Shown piece after piece: positions 53,124 to 62,546 of a stretch of 64,000 bases of DNA. Each line of letters starts with the position of its first letter. Position 1 is the stretch's first letter. Under the pieces are notes generated by a model, which did no database searches, was not told where the DNA came from, and worked only from the letters and a program-made list of their open reading frames with translations. A program made the translations under genes and the position numbers. This DNA is from Salinivirgaceae bacterium (GTDB lineage: Bacteria; Bacteroidota; Bacteroidia; Bacteroidales; SZUA-534): assembly GCA_017645945.1 (NCBI GenBank), contig JAGCNL010000051.1, positions 62,001-126,000 on the forward strand, read 5' to 3'.

Positions 53124-53155
53124 ACGGAGGCTCGCCACGGTGGGCCTTCGTTTTA
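53124..53155 (+). terminator. Hairpin after M56 copy 2
   Basis: ACGGAGGCTC pairs imperfectly with GGGCCTTCGT around GCCACGGT, and is followed by TTTT. It may reduce transcription into the TPR gene. Confidence 0.55.
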
Positions 53156-53195
53156 AAATAAAACAACTAATCATTAAACCAGACAACTAACCATT

Positions 53196-54341
53196 ATGAA
53201 AAACTTTTTCCTGACACTTGCAATTCTGACGGCAACACTGACGGCAACCGGGCAGACAATGTCGCGCGAGGCGGCGGCACTTGTGGCCCGTGGCGACTCA
53301 TGCATGCTGATGAACGACACCTACAACTCGATGCTCTTCTACGAACAAGCCAACCAGTTGGGCAGTAGTGACACAGTGATGCACAAGCTGGCGCAGTGCT
53401 ATTTCAAGCGCGGGCAGTATGCCAAATGCCTTGCACTGACCAGCACACTTATGGCCGACACGGTTCTGTATCAGCACATTAAACTGCACTACAACTGCCT
53501 TCAGAAGATGGGCGTTGATGACTCGCTTCGGATTGACTGCGGCCAGCGGCTTGTGGCCATCAACCCAATGGACGCCGCTGTTGTGGCCGACATTGCCAAC
53601 TACTACAACGACAAGCAGTTGGCTGACACCGCTCTCTCCTATTGCCAGGCCTACTACGCTATCGACTCAACCAATCAGCAGATTAACAAGCAGATGGGGC
53701 GCGCTTTCTTCATCAAGAAAGACTATTACCGCGCTCTCGACCTTTTTCTTGAGGCTTACAACAACGGCGACGAGAATCCTGCTTTGCTCTTCTACATTGG
53801 CCGCACCTACGAGTGCTGCAGCATTCCCGAGCGCGCCCACGAGTATTTGCTGATGGCCGCCGAGGGGTCGTATTTTACGAGCCTGCCCGTTGTGAAGGCC
53901 CTGGCGCGGGTGTCGGCAAGCAGCGTGAAGTACCGCGACGAGGTACTCGATTATACCCAAATAGCCTTCGATCTTTGTCAAGCCGATTCAGCGTCGATGG
54001 CGGAGATTTACCGTTACCGTGCGAAATTCTACGGCAGTTACCACCACGATTATCGGAAAGATTCAGCCAAATGGGCGATTTGCCAAAAGAACAGCATTAA
54101 AATGCTGAAAAAGAGCCTTGAATACGAGCCGTCGATAGAAGCGCAGTTCGAAATTGCCACAACCTACAACAGTCTTAACGACCTTGAGCAGGAGAAACTA
54201 TGGCTGGAGAAAGTGGCCGCCTGGCCGCGCAGTAAATCAAACGCCGAGTATATCCGCTATGCCGAGTTGCGACTAATCAGCATTCGGGAGGAGAAGTTTT
54301 TTAAGGACGATAAGTTGGAAAGTGTTGTTGTTGAGGATTAG
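53196..54341 (+). CDS. Exported TPR protein
   Basis: 381 residues with a signal peptide (LAILTATLTATGQ). The mature part is all helical with about eight TPR-like units, for example HKLAQCYFKRGQYAKCLALT, GRAFFIKKDYYRALDLFLEA and FEIATTYNSLNDLEQEKLWL. TPR proteins hold complexes together in the periplasm. It follows the two M56-TonB genes, so it may be part of the same envelope-stress response; no direct evidence. Confidence 0.8.
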   Translation: MKNFFLTLAILTATLTATGQTMSREAAALVARGDSCMLMNDTYNSMLFYEQANQLGSSDTVMHKLAQCYFKRGQYAKCLALTSTLMADTVLYQHIKLHYNCLQKMGVDDSLRIDCGQRLVAINPMDAAVVADIANYYNDKQLADTALSYCQAYYAIDSTNQQINKQMGRAFFIKKDYYRALDLFLEAYNNGDENPALLFYIGRTYECCSIPERAHEYLLMAAEGSYFTSLPVVKALARVSASSVKYRDEVLDYTQIAFDLCQADSASMAEIYRYRAKFYGSYHHDYRKDSAKWAICQKNSIKMLKKSLEYEPSIEAQFEIATTYNSLNDLEQEKLWLEKVAAWPRSKSNAEYIRYAELRLISIREEKFFKDDKLESVVVED

Positions 54342-54361
54342 ATTAATCTGAAAATCAATTT

Positions 54362-54403
54362 AAAACGGTCGGTATCGGACTAAAACGATGCCGACCGTTT
54401 TTT
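54362..54403 (+). terminator. Strong terminator before the dcw cluster
   Basis: AAAACGGTCGGTATCG pairs with CGATGCCGACCGTTTT (one G-U) around an 8-base loop and ends in TTTTTT. It separates the BlaI-M56-TPR unit from the cell wall and division cluster. Confidence 0.93.
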
Positions 54404-54468
54404 GTTGTTTTCCGTTCGTCATCAAGAAATTAACAATCACCCCCGAAAATAGGAAGTTATCAACAATG

Positions 54469-54503
54469 GTGTAAAAAAGTGGGCAAAAGTGTATCGAAGT
54501 GGG
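54469..54503 (+). promoter_or_regulatory. MraZ operator: four GTG repeats with 10-bp spacing
   Basis: GTG begins at 54469, 54479, 54489 and 54499, exactly 10 bp apart, the second and fourth as GTGGG. MraZ binds direct repeats of TGGG type spaced by one helical turn upstream of its own gene in other bacteria. The array ends 37 bases before the mraZ ATG and overlaps the probable promoter, fitting autorepression of the dcw cluster. Confidence 0.8.
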
Positions 54504-54540
54504 AATTTTCAACTTATTTTGCGATGTTCAAACGTTTGAG

Positions 54541-55002
54541 ATGGCAAATTTTATTGGCGATTACCGTTGCAAGGTCGATGCAAAAGGCCGAATCTTGTTC
54601 CCTGCAGGGTTGAAAAAACAACTCGATGCAAGCGGTAACTGCTTTGTTATCAAGAAAGATTTGTTTGAACAATGCTTGGTGATGTACACATCTGCCGAAT
54701 GGGAAAGGCAGAACGAAATCATCCGCAGCCAAATCAACCCGTTCAACAAGGAGCACAACCGATTCCTGCGCGGATTCTACCGCGGAACGGCCGAAATCGA
54801 ACTCGATAACAACGGCCGTCTGCTACTTCCGAAGCGTCTGCTCGACGAAGTGGGCATCGACAAGGACATTGTGCTGTCGGGACAGGATACGAAGATTGAA
54901 CTTTGGGCTGACAGCCGATACGATGCTATGGCGGAAGACGAGAATGAGTTTGCCGCTCTGGCCGAAAAGATAATGAAGGGCTCGTCAAATGCGGAGGTGT
55001 AA
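54541..55002 (+). CDS. mraZ: Transcriptional regulator MraZ
   Basis: 153 residues from the ATG at 54541 (MANFIGDYRCKVDAKGRILF). An upstream GTG at 54499 lies inside the operator repeats and is rejected. Two SpoVT/AbrB-like domains are visible: KVDAKGRILFPAGLKKQL and IELDNNGRLLLPKRLLDEVG. MraZ is a ring-shaped DNA-binding protein that controls the dcw cluster. Its stop codon touches the rsmH start. Confidence 0.95.
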   Translation: MANFIGDYRCKVDAKGRILFPAGLKKQLDASGNCFVIKKDLFEQCLVMYTSAEWERQNEIIRSQINPFNKEHNRFLRGFYRGTAEIELDNNGRLLLPKRLLDEVGIDKDIVLSGQDTKIELWADSRYDAMAEDENEFAALAEKIMKGSSNAEV

Positions 55003-55905
55003 ATGGAAGCATATCACACACCAGTCTTGCTGCAAGAGAGCGTTGACGGACTGAAAATCAATCCGTCAGGCACTTATGTCGACTGCACTTTCGGCGGCGG
55101 CGGACACTCGCGCGAGATTCTGTCGCGGCTGGGCGCCAAAGGCCGTCTGGTGGCTTTCGACCAGGATGCCGAAGCTCTTGCAAACCGCCCCGACGACGAC
55201 CGCCTGACACTGGTTCACGGCAATTTCAAATACTTGAGCAACTATCTGCGCTTTGAGAACGCACCAAAGGTTGACGGCATTCTGGCCGACCTTGGCGTAT
55301 CGGGTCACCACTTCGACAGCGAGACGCGCGGCTTCTCGTTCCGATTTGACAGCCCGCTCGATATGCGGATGAACCAGAAGGCCGACTTCTCGGCACAGGA
55401 CATTGTGAACAACTACTCGGTTGACCAACTGGCATCGATTTTCAGAATGTACGGCGAGCTTGACAACGCAGGCCGCGTGGCATGGCTGATTGACGGCTAT
55501 CGCAAGCAACAGAGAATCAAGACCGTGGGGCAGCTGAAGGAAGCCATCGCGCAAGCGACACCACAAAAAGCAGCAACCAAATTCCTGGCAAAGGTGTTCC
55601 AAGCGTTGCGCATTGAGGTGAACCACGAGATGGACGCATTGCGCGAGATGCTCGAGCAGACAGCCGAAGTGATTAAGCCTGGCGGCAAACTGGTGATAAT
55701 CACCTACCACTCGCTTGAGGACCGACTGGTGAAGAACTATATGAAGAACGGCAAGTTCGACGGTCTGGCTGAAAAAGACCTGTACGGCAACGTGAATGTG
55801 CCTTTCAAGATGGAAAACCACAAGGTGATAATTCCTGACAGTCAGGAACTTGATGAGAACAGCCGCTCACGCAGCGCAAAGTTGAGAATTGCGGAAAAAC
55901 TTTGA
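55003..55905 (+). CDS. rsmH: 16S rRNA (cytosine(1402)-N4)-methyltransferase RsmH (MraW)
   Basis: 300 residues, normal length. It methylates C1402 in the ribosomal P site. The SAM-binding motif TYVDCTFGGGGHSREIL, the ILADLGVSGHHFDSETRGFS segment and the GGKLVIITYHSLEDRLVK segment are diagnostic. It begins directly after mraZ and ends three bases before the ftsL-like gene. Confidence 0.97.
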   Translation: MEAYHTPVLLQESVDGLKINPSGTYVDCTFGGGGHSREILSRLGAKGRLVAFDQDAEALANRPDDDRLTLVHGNFKYLSNYLRFENAPKVDGILADLGVSGHHFDSETRGFSFRFDSPLDMRMNQKADFSAQDIVNNYSVDQLASIFRMYGELDNAGRVAWLIDGYRKQQRIKTVGQLKEAIAQATPQKAATKFLAKVFQALRIEVNHEMDALREMLEQTAEVIKPGGKLVIITYHSLEDRLVKNYMKNGKFDGLAEKDLYGNVNVPFKMENHKVIIPDSQELDENSRSRSAKLRIAEKL

Positions 55906-55908
55906 AAA

Positions 55909-56241
55909 ATGGCAAAACAGGAGAGCAAAATATCGATTAAAGGCTTTATGAGCGGAAACTTTCTGGGGGGCGAGGGTTTTCTGAAACAGTTGCCGTTCAT
56001 CGGCTATCTGGCTCTGCTGGGAGTGATTTACATATCAATCCACTTCTATGCCGAAAAGGTTCTGCGCGAGACTCAAAAGATTGAAAAAGAACTACATGAG
56101 ATGCGCGCCGAGTCGATAACACGCGCATCGGACCTGATGACGAAAAGCAAGCAATCGGAGGTTTTGAACCTTGTGAAGCAATACAATTTGGGGCTTGAGG
56201 AAGCAGTAACTCCCCCACAACAGATAATAGTTGACAGATAA
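55909..56241 (+). CDS. ftsL: FtsL-like cell division protein (Bacteroidota type)
   Basis: 110 residues. One membrane helix (about 29-46, FIGYLALLGVIYISIHFY) is followed by a coiled-coil periplasmic helix (KVLRETQKIEKELHEMRAES). FtsL joins FtsB and FtsQ to activate the septal peptidoglycan synthase FtsWI. Sequence conservation is weak and the call rests on the position between rsmH and ftsI plus the topology. Confidence 0.88.
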   Translation: MAKQESKISIKGFMSGNFLGGEGFLKQLPFIGYLALLGVIYISIHFYAEKVLRETQKIEKELHEMRAESITRASDLMTKSKQSEVLNLVKQYNLGLEEAVTPPQQIIVDR

Positions 56242-58353
56242 ATGGCAACGAAGAATATTAAAGATGGTATCGAGAAGCGTTTCGGGGTGGTGTACCTGTT
56301 CACCGCGCTGTTCGCTGTTGCTGTGCTCGGACGCATTGCCTGGCTCGATATCTTCCAGCACGACAAGTGGATAAGCCGAATCAACGAGTCGCAGAAGGAG
56401 ATTGCCATTGAGCCTAACCGCGGCGACATCTGCGCTGCCGACGGACAAAGCCTTCTGGCCACATCGGTGCCATATTACGAGGTTCGACTCGACACCAAAG
56501 CCGTGAACAGCGACGTGTTTGCCAAAAACGTTGATTCACTTGCATTGCGGCTTTCACGCCTCTTCCGCGACCGCAGCGAACTTGAATACAAAAACGCACT
56601 TGTGGCCGCACGCAACCGCGGCGACCGCTACTATCTGATTCGCAAGCGCGTCAACTTTGTGCAACTGAAAGAGTTAAAGACATTCCCGCTGTTCCGTCTG
56701 GGACAATTCAAGGGCGGTGTCATATATAAAAAGGAGAACATGCGAGTGCGTCCGTTCCAATCGCTTGCCGCAAGAACCATTGGTTATGAGGGACTTGGAG
56801 GTGTGAAGGTTGGTATCGAGGGTGCTTACGACAAGGAACTGTCGGGCGAGAAGGGCTACTTCATCGGACAGCGCATCCCTGGCGGCTACTACGTGCCCAT
56901 CAACGACGATGAGCAGGTGGACCCGAAAGACGGCTACGATGTCATCACAACAATTGACATAAACATTCAGGACGTGGCTCACAGCGCTCTCGAGAACCAA
57001 CTGAAGAAACACGGCGCCAAATACGGCACTGCCATACTGATGGAAGTGGCCACAGGCGATATCAAAGCCATTGTGAATCTGACAAAAGACGACGTTTCGG
57101 GCAAGTACATGGAATCGTACAACTATGCCGTTGGAACGCGCACTGAGCCGGGCTCGACAATCAAACTGCCATCGCTGATGGCGGGGCTTGAGGACGGATA
57201 TTTCGACCTTGACGACTCGGTTGACACTGGCAACGGCAAATGGAAAGTTTACGACCACACGATTTCGGACACTAAACCGCACGGAAAAATATCTGTAAAA
57301 GAGGTATTTGAGGTGTCGTCGAACATCGGCGTAGCCAAGCTGATAACCGAAAGTTACAAAGACAACCCGGGAAAATTCATCAACCGGCTGAAGAATATGT
57401 CGCTCGACGCACCGCTGGACCTTGACATTCAGGGCGGCCGCGACGGCTATCTGAAAACGCCCGACAACAAACTATGGTCAGGTGTGTCGCTGGCGCAGAT
57501 GGCTTACGGCTACGAGACCGAGTTCACGCCGCTCAATATTCTGACGTTCTACAATGCGGTGGCCAACAACGGCAAGATGATGCGGCCGCGTTTTGTGAAA
57601 AAGATTGTTAATCACGGACAAACAGTACGCACAATACCCACTGAGGTCATCAATCCGAGCATCTGCTCGCGCGAGACCATCCGTAAGGCGCAGGAAATGC
57701 TGTGCGGAGTGGTTGAGAACGGTACGGCCAAGAACTTGAGCAACTCGAACTACAAAATCGCAGGAAAGACCGGCACGGCACAATTGAACAACAACGGAAC
57801 ATACAAATATCAAGGGCGCGTGGCCTATCAGGCGTCGTTCTGCGGATACTTCCCCGCCGACGACCCGAAATATTCGTGCATTGTGGTTGTGAACGGTCCG
57901 TCGAGCGGCGTCTATACGGGCAACTGGGCGGCTGGTCCTGTGTTCAAAGAGATTGCTGACAAGGTTTATTCGACACAACTTAATCTGCACAAAGACAAGC
58001 AGATGATTCCGCTGGCCGAAGCCAAAGACCGCGTGCCCGTGTCGAAGAGCGGCTACTACATCGAGACGAAATATGTGATTGACAAACTCGACGTGCCGTT
58101 TGAGTTTGCTGGCAGCAAATCGGAATGGGTGAGCACAACCAAAACCGATTCGACGATAAAGATTTCGAGCCGCACAATCACCCAAAACACAGTGCCTTAC
58201 GTGATTGGAATGGGTGCGAAAGACGCCATCTTCATTCTTGAGAACGCGGGAATGTCGGTGTCGATTGTGGGACGCGGAATGGTGACGCAACAATCGCTGC
58301 GGGCTGGCGATGTTTTCAGAAAAGGCGATAAGATAATTTTAACTCTATCATAA
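56242..58353 (+). CDS. ftsI: Penicillin-binding protein FtsI/Spo5D-like transpeptidase with PASTA domain
   Basis: 703 residues. An N-terminal membrane helix (about 17-37) and a dimerisation domain precede the transpeptidase with the nucleophile motif STIK (Ser305, Lys308), the SSN motif (359-361) and the KTGTAQ motif (Lys509). A single PASTA domain closes the chain (about 640-703, VPYVIGMGAKDAIFILENAG). It cross-links septal peptidoglycan and works with FtsW. The stop codon overlaps the murE start by one base. Confidence 0.96.
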   Translation: MATKNIKDGIEKRFGVVYLFTALFAVAVLGRIAWLDIFQHDKWISRINESQKEIAIEPNRGDICAADGQSLLATSVPYYEVRLDTKAVNSDVFAKNVDSLALRLSRLFRDRSELEYKNALVAARNRGDRYYLIRKRVNFVQLKELKTFPLFRLGQFKGGVIYKKENMRVRPFQSLAARTIGYEGLGGVKVGIEGAYDKELSGEKGYFIGQRIPGGYYVPINDDEQVDPKDGYDVITTIDINIQDVAHSALENQLKKHGAKYGTAILMEVATGDIKAIVNLTKDDVSGKYMESYNYAVGTRTEPGSTIKLPSLMAGLEDGYFDLDDSVDTGNGKWKVYDHTISDTKPHGKISVKEVFEVSSNIGVAKLITESYKDNPGKFINRLKNMSLDAPLDLDIQGGRDGYLKTPDNKLWSGVSLAQMAYGYETEFTPLNILTFYNAVANNGKMMRPRFVKKIVNHGQTVRTIPTEVINPSICSRETIRKAQEMLCGVVENGTAKNLSNSNYKIAGKTGTAQLNNNGTYKYQGRVAYQASFCGYFPADDPKYSCIVVVNGPSSGVYTGNWAAGPVFKEIADKVYSTQLNLHKDKQMIPLAEAKDRVPVSKSGYYIETKYVIDKLDVPFEFAGSKSEWVSTTKTDSTIKISSRTITQNTVPYVIGMGAKDAIFILENAGMSVSIVGRGMVTQQSLRAGDVFRKGDKIILTLS

Positions 58354-59807
58354 TGGAACTCAATAAGTTATTTGAAGATATAAAGGTTAAGCAGTGGATT
58401 GGCGACAAGAACGTCACCATTTCGGACATTGCCGCCGACTCACGCAAAGTGCAGAAAAACAGTCTGTTCATTGCCGTGCGCGGCGTGAACATCGACGGGC
58501 ACAAGTTTATCGGACAGGTGGTTGAGGCTGGCGCATCGGTTGTGGTGTGCGAGGAAGCGCCTGAAAACCAACCGAAAAACGTGCTTTTTGTGATTGTCGA
58601 GAACTCGGCAATCGCACTCGGGCAACTGGCATCGAACTGGTACGGACGTCCGTCGGAAAACCTGAAACTGGTGGGCATCACGGGCACCAACGGCAAGACC
58701 ACAACCGTGACTCTGCTGCACCGAATGGCATCGCAACTGGGCTACAAGGCTGGTCTGCTCTCGACGGTGCGCAACATTGTGGGCACACGCGAGGTTGAGG
58801 CCACACAGACAACGCCCGACCCGCTGCAACTGCACCGCCTGCTGGCCGAAATGGTCGAGATTGGCTGCGACTACTGCTTTATGGAAGTGAGTTCGCACGC
58901 CGCACATCAGCACCGCATTGCTGGGCTGAAGTTTGCGGGCGCCATCTTCTCGAACCTGACGCAAGACCATCTGGACTATCACAAGACCTTTGCCGACTAC
59001 CGCGACGCGAAGAAAATGTTCTTCGACGGGCTATCGGCCGACGCCTTCGCACTTGTGAACGCCGACGACCGCAACGGTCTGTTTATGCTGCAGAACTGCG
59101 CCGCACACAAGCACACCTACGCACTGCAGAAAATGGCCGATTTCCGCGCCAAAGTGCTGGAATCGAGTTTCGAAGGAATGCAACTCGAGATTGACGGCGT
59201 TGAGGTTTGGACAAGTTTCGTGGGCCGATTCAACGCCTACAACCTGCTGGCGGTTTACTCGGCTTCGGTGCTGCTCGGCTTCGACAAGACCGAAGTGCTG
59301 ACCGTTTTGAGCAAACTCGGTTCGGTTGACGGACGGTTTCAATGCCTACGCTCGAAAAGCGGCAAAACGGCCATTGTGGACTACGCTCACACGCCCGATG
59401 CTATTGAAAATGTGCTGAATACGATAAAAAATGTTACCGACGGCAACCACCAAATCATTACCGTGACGGGTGCTGGCGGCAACCGCGACAAAACCAAGCG
59501 CCCGATTATGGCGGCCATTGCCACCGAGTTGAGCGACAAGGTGATACTGACGTCGGACAATCCGCGCAACGAGCGCCCCGAAGACATCATTGCCGATATG
59601 AAGGCTGGCGTGCAACCCGCTTACGCACAGCGCGTTCTGTGCATCACCGACCGCACCGAGGCCATCCGCACGGCGTGTATGCTGGCGCAGACGGGCGATG
59701 TGGTGCTGGTGGCTGGCAAGGGGCACGAGACCTATCAGGAAGTGAACGGCGTGAAGCACCATTTTGACGACCGCGAGGTGATTAAACAAATTTTTGACGA
59801 GGAATAA
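58353..59807 (+). CDS. murE: UDP-MurNAc-tripeptide synthetase MurE (meso-DAP adding)
   Basis: 484 residues. The ATP-binding motif GITGTNGKTTT is at about 108-118. The substrate motif DNPRNE at about 402-407 is the one found in meso-diaminopimelate-adding MurE enzymes, unlike the lysine type, so the peptidoglycan should contain meso-DAP. Other segments include MEVSSHAAHQHR and FDGRFQCLR-like SVDGRFQCL. It is coupled to ftsI upstream and mraY downstream. Confidence 0.97.
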   Translation: MELNKLFEDIKVKQWIGDKNVTISDIAADSRKVQKNSLFIAVRGVNIDGHKFIGQVVEAGASVVVCEEAPENQPKNVLFVIVENSAIALGQLASNWYGRPSENLKLVGITGTNGKTTTVTLLHRMASQLGYKAGLLSTVRNIVGTREVEATQTTPDPLQLHRLLAEMVEIGCDYCFMEVSSHAAHQHRIAGLKFAGAIFSNLTQDHLDYHKTFADYRDAKKMFFDGLSADAFALVNADDRNGLFMLQNCAAHKHTYALQKMADFRAKVLESSFEGMQLEIDGVEVWTSFVGRFNAYNLLAVYSASVLLGFDKTEVLTVLSKLGSVDGRFQCLRSKSGKTAIVDYAHTPDAIENVLNTIKNVTDGNHQIITVTGAGGNRDKTKRPIMAAIATELSDKVILTSDNPRNERPEDIIADMKAGVQPAYAQRVLCITDRTEAIRTACMLAQTGDVVLVAGKGHETYQEVNGVKHHFDDREVIKQIFDEE

Positions 59808-59809
59808 AG

Positions 59810-61078
59810 ATGCTGTACTACTTTTTTGAATATCTGCAATCGTTCGATTTCCCTGGCGCGGGAATGTTCCACTACGTGTCGTTCCGCGCGATTCTGGCGC
59901 TGGTGATTTCGCTGCTTTTCTCGATGTGGATGGGCCGTAAGTTCATCGACTTTATGAAGAGCCGCAAGCACATTGAGGCTGCCCGCGACGCCGAAACCGA
60001 CCCCTACGGCGTGCAGAAAAAGGGCGTTCCGTCGATGGGCGGCGTGGTGATTGTGGCGGCCATTGTGATTCCGTCGCTGCTGCTCTGCCAACTCGACAAT
60101 ATCTACGTTATTCTGCTGATTATTACCGCTTTGTGGTTCGGTACTCTGGGCTTCATCGACGATAAAATCAAACTTGGCGGAAACAAAGACGGTATGAAAC
60201 CGCTGCACAAACTAATCGGGCAGACGGTGCTTGGCTGCGCGGTTGGAATCGCCTTGTGGCAAAGTCCGCAAGCCGTTGTGTGCGAGACTGTTACCGAAAA
60301 GATTGTGAACGACAAGGTGGTGTATGAGAAGAGCGAGGCCCGCAAATCGACCGTGACCACAGTGCCGTTTGTTAAGAATAACAACCTTGACTACTACGAG
60401 GCGTTCGCCTGGCTGAAGAACGGCAAGGCAAAACGCGCCTGCGGCTGGATTCTGTTCATAATCGTCACCACGTTTGTGATTGCGGCTGTGTCGAACGGCG
60501 CCAACCTGAACGACGGAATGGACGGAATGTGCGCTGGCAACTCGGCAATCATTGGCACGGCTCTGGGCATTCTGGCCTACGTGTCGGGCCATATACAATT
60601 CGCTTCGTACCTGAACGTGATGTACATTCCTGGCACCGAAGAGATGCTGGTTTACCTGTGCGCTTTTGTGGGCGCGCTAATCGGCTTCCTGTGGCACAAC
60701 GCCTATCCTGCCAAAGTGTTTATGGGCGATACGGGCAGCCTGGCCATCGGCGGAATCATCGCCGTAACGGCCATCATCATTCACAAGGAACTGCTGCTGC
60801 CGATACTCTGCGGAATTTTCCTGCTCGAAGTGGTGTCGGTGATGCTGCAGACCAACTACGCCAAATACGGCAACAAGCGCGGGCTGAAACTGCGTGTGTT
60901 CAAACGCGCGCCGCTTCACGACCATTTCCGCGTGCTGCCGTCGCAACTTCAAGAAAACTTCAAGTACCTGATAACCAAACCCGAAGGCGCACTTCACGAG
61001 AATATGATTACGCTGCGTTTCTGGATTGTCACAATCATACTTGCGGCATTGACAATTATCACACTTAAAATCAGATAA
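59810..61078 (+). CDS. mraY: Phospho-MurNAc-pentapeptide-transferase MraY
   Basis: 422 residues, about ten membrane helices. It makes lipid I from UDP-MurNAc-pentapeptide and undecaprenyl phosphate. GVPSMGGVVIV, the Asp-rich FGTLGFIDDKIKL, NLNDGMDGMCAGNSAI and FMGDTGSLAIGG are all present. A hydrophilic insert of about 60 residues (about 160-220), usual for Bacteroidota MraY, explains the length. The last base overlaps the murD start. Confidence 0.97.
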   Translation: MLYYFFEYLQSFDFPGAGMFHYVSFRAILALVISLLFSMWMGRKFIDFMKSRKHIEAARDAETDPYGVQKKGVPSMGGVVIVAAIVIPSLLLCQLDNIYVILLIITALWFGTLGFIDDKIKLGGNKDGMKPLHKLIGQTVLGCAVGIALWQSPQAVVCETVTEKIVNDKVVYEKSEARKSTVTTVPFVKNNNLDYYEAFAWLKNGKAKRACGWILFIIVTTFVIAAVSNGANLNDGMDGMCAGNSAIIGTALGILAYVSGHIQFASYLNVMYIPGTEEMLVYLCAFVGALIGFLWHNAYPAKVFMGDTGSLAIGGIIAVTAIIIHKELLLPILCGIFLLEVVSVMLQTNYAKYGNKRGLKLRVFKRAPLHDHFRVLPSQLQENFKYLITKPEGALHENMITLRFWIVTIILAALTIITLKIR

Positions 61079-62433
61079 TGAACGAGAACAAGAAACTGAT
61101 GGTTGTGCTGGGTGCGGGCGAGAGCGGCGTGGGAACCGCCTTGCTGGCGCAGAAGAAGGGATACGCGGTTTTTGTGTCGGACTATGGAAAGATTGCCGAC
61201 AAATACAAGGCCGTGCTCGACGAGCACAATATTGAATGGGAAGAAGGCCACCACACGCTGGAAAAGATTCTGACGGCGGCCGAAGTGATGAAAAGCCCTG
61301 GCATACCCGAGAAGGCGCCCGTGGTGAAGGCTCTGCACGAGCATAACATTCCGATTGTGAGCGAGATAGAGTTCGCCGCACGCTACACCAATGCAAAAAT
61401 GATTTGCATCACGGGCAGCAACGGCAAGACCACCACCACGCTCTTGACCTACGAGATTCTGAAGCGTGCGGGCCTGAACGTGGGCCTTGGCGGCAACGTG
61501 GGCAAGAGTTTCGCCTGGCAGGTGGCCGACTGCAATTTCGACTATTACGTGCTGGAATTGAGCAGTTTCCAACTCGACAATATGTACAAGTTCAAGGCCG
61601 ATGTGGCGATTCTGATGAACGTCACACCCGACCACCTGGACCGCTACGAGTACAAGTTCGAAAACTATCTGAACTCGAAGTTCCGCATCATCCAAAATAT
61701 GGATAAGAACGGCTACTTCATCTACTGCGACGACGACCCCGCAACGCTCGAGAAAATTGCCACGCTGACGCCCGAAACCAACTGGGTACCGTTCAGCATT
61801 GAGCACAGCGTGGCTTGCGGCGCCGACCTTACCGACAACGGACAAACTTTTAACATTCATCTTAATACCATAAACGACTTCACTATGAATATCAACGACT
61901 TATCATTAAGCGGAAAGCACAACACCTACAACTCAATGGCCGCAGCAGTGGCCGCCAACGTGCTGAACATCAGAAAAGAGACCATTCGCGAGTGCCTGAC
62001 AAGTTTCAAGGGCGTTGAGCACCGCCTTGAGCCTGTGCTGAAGGTGCATCAGATTGAGTTCATCAACGACTCGAAGGCCACTAACGTGAACAGCGCCTGG
62101 TACGCACTCGAGAGTATGAAGCGCCCAACCATCTGGATTGTGGGCGGCACCGACAAGGGCAATGACTACTCGACTCTGATTCCGCTTGTGAAACAGAAAG
62201 TTAAGGCCATCATCTGCCTTGGCGTCGATAACTCGAAGATTCACGCCGCTTTCGACGGAATTGTTGAGCATATTGTTGATACACAGTCGATGGAACAAGC
62301 CGTGAAGTCGGCCTACTATATGGGCACCGACGGCGACGCCGTGCTGCTCTCGCCCTGCTGCGCAAGTTTCGACCTGTTCGAGAACTACGAAGACCGCGGA
62401 CGGCAGTTCAAAGCAGCGGTGAGAAATTTATGA
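61078..62433 (+). CDS. murD: UDP-MurNAc-L-alanine:D-glutamate ligase MurD
   Basis: 451 residues. It adds D-glutamate to UDP-MurNAc-L-Ala. The N-terminal nucleotide-binding part begins LMVVLGAGESGVGTALLA, the ATP motif GSNGKTTTT is at 113-121, and the ELSSFQLDNMYKF and NDSKATNVNSAWYALESM motifs follow. The gap to ftsW is 113 bases and contains dispersed repeats, the only loose joint in the cluster. Confidence 0.97.
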   Translation: MNENKKLMVVLGAGESGVGTALLAQKKGYAVFVSDYGKIADKYKAVLDEHNIEWEEGHHTLEKILTAAEVMKSPGIPEKAPVVKALHEHNIPIVSEIEFAARYTNAKMICITGSNGKTTTTLLTYEILKRAGLNVGLGGNVGKSFAWQVADCNFDYYVLELSSFQLDNMYKFKADVAILMNVTPDHLDRYEYKFENYLNSKFRIIQNMDKNGYFIYCDDDPATLEKIATLTPETNWVPFSIEHSVACGADLTDNGQTFNIHLNTINDFTMNINDLSLSGKHNTYNSMAAAVAANVLNIRKETIRECLTSFKGVEHRLEPVLKVHQIEFINDSKATNVNSAWYALESMKRPTIWIVGGTDKGNDYSTLIPLVKQKVKAIICLGVDNSKIHAAFDGIVEHIVDTQSMEQAVKSAYYMGTDGDAVLLSPCCASFDLFENYEDRGRQFKAAVRNL

Positions 62434-62434
62434 T

Positions 62435-62450
62435 TTAGGAGTTAGGAATT
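62435..62450 (+). repeat. Dispersed intergenic repeat, TTAGGAGTTAGGAATT, copy 2
   Basis: Exact copy of the 16-mer at 47416-47431, starting two bases after the murD stop codon. The rest of this gap (to 62546) is filled with further low-complexity phrases such as AGCTCATTGCTCAAAGCTGA. Confidence 0.6.
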
Positions 62451-62546
62451 ACAAAGTCATTTATGTGTTGACGATATACAACAAGATAATGATAATCTGA
62501 AGTCAAAAAAGGGCTCAAAGCTCATTGCTCAAAGCTGATAGCTGAT

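Noticed and set aside
54499..54540. GTG-started extension of mraZ
   Set aside because: The GTG is part of the operator repeats and MANFIGDY is the usual start.
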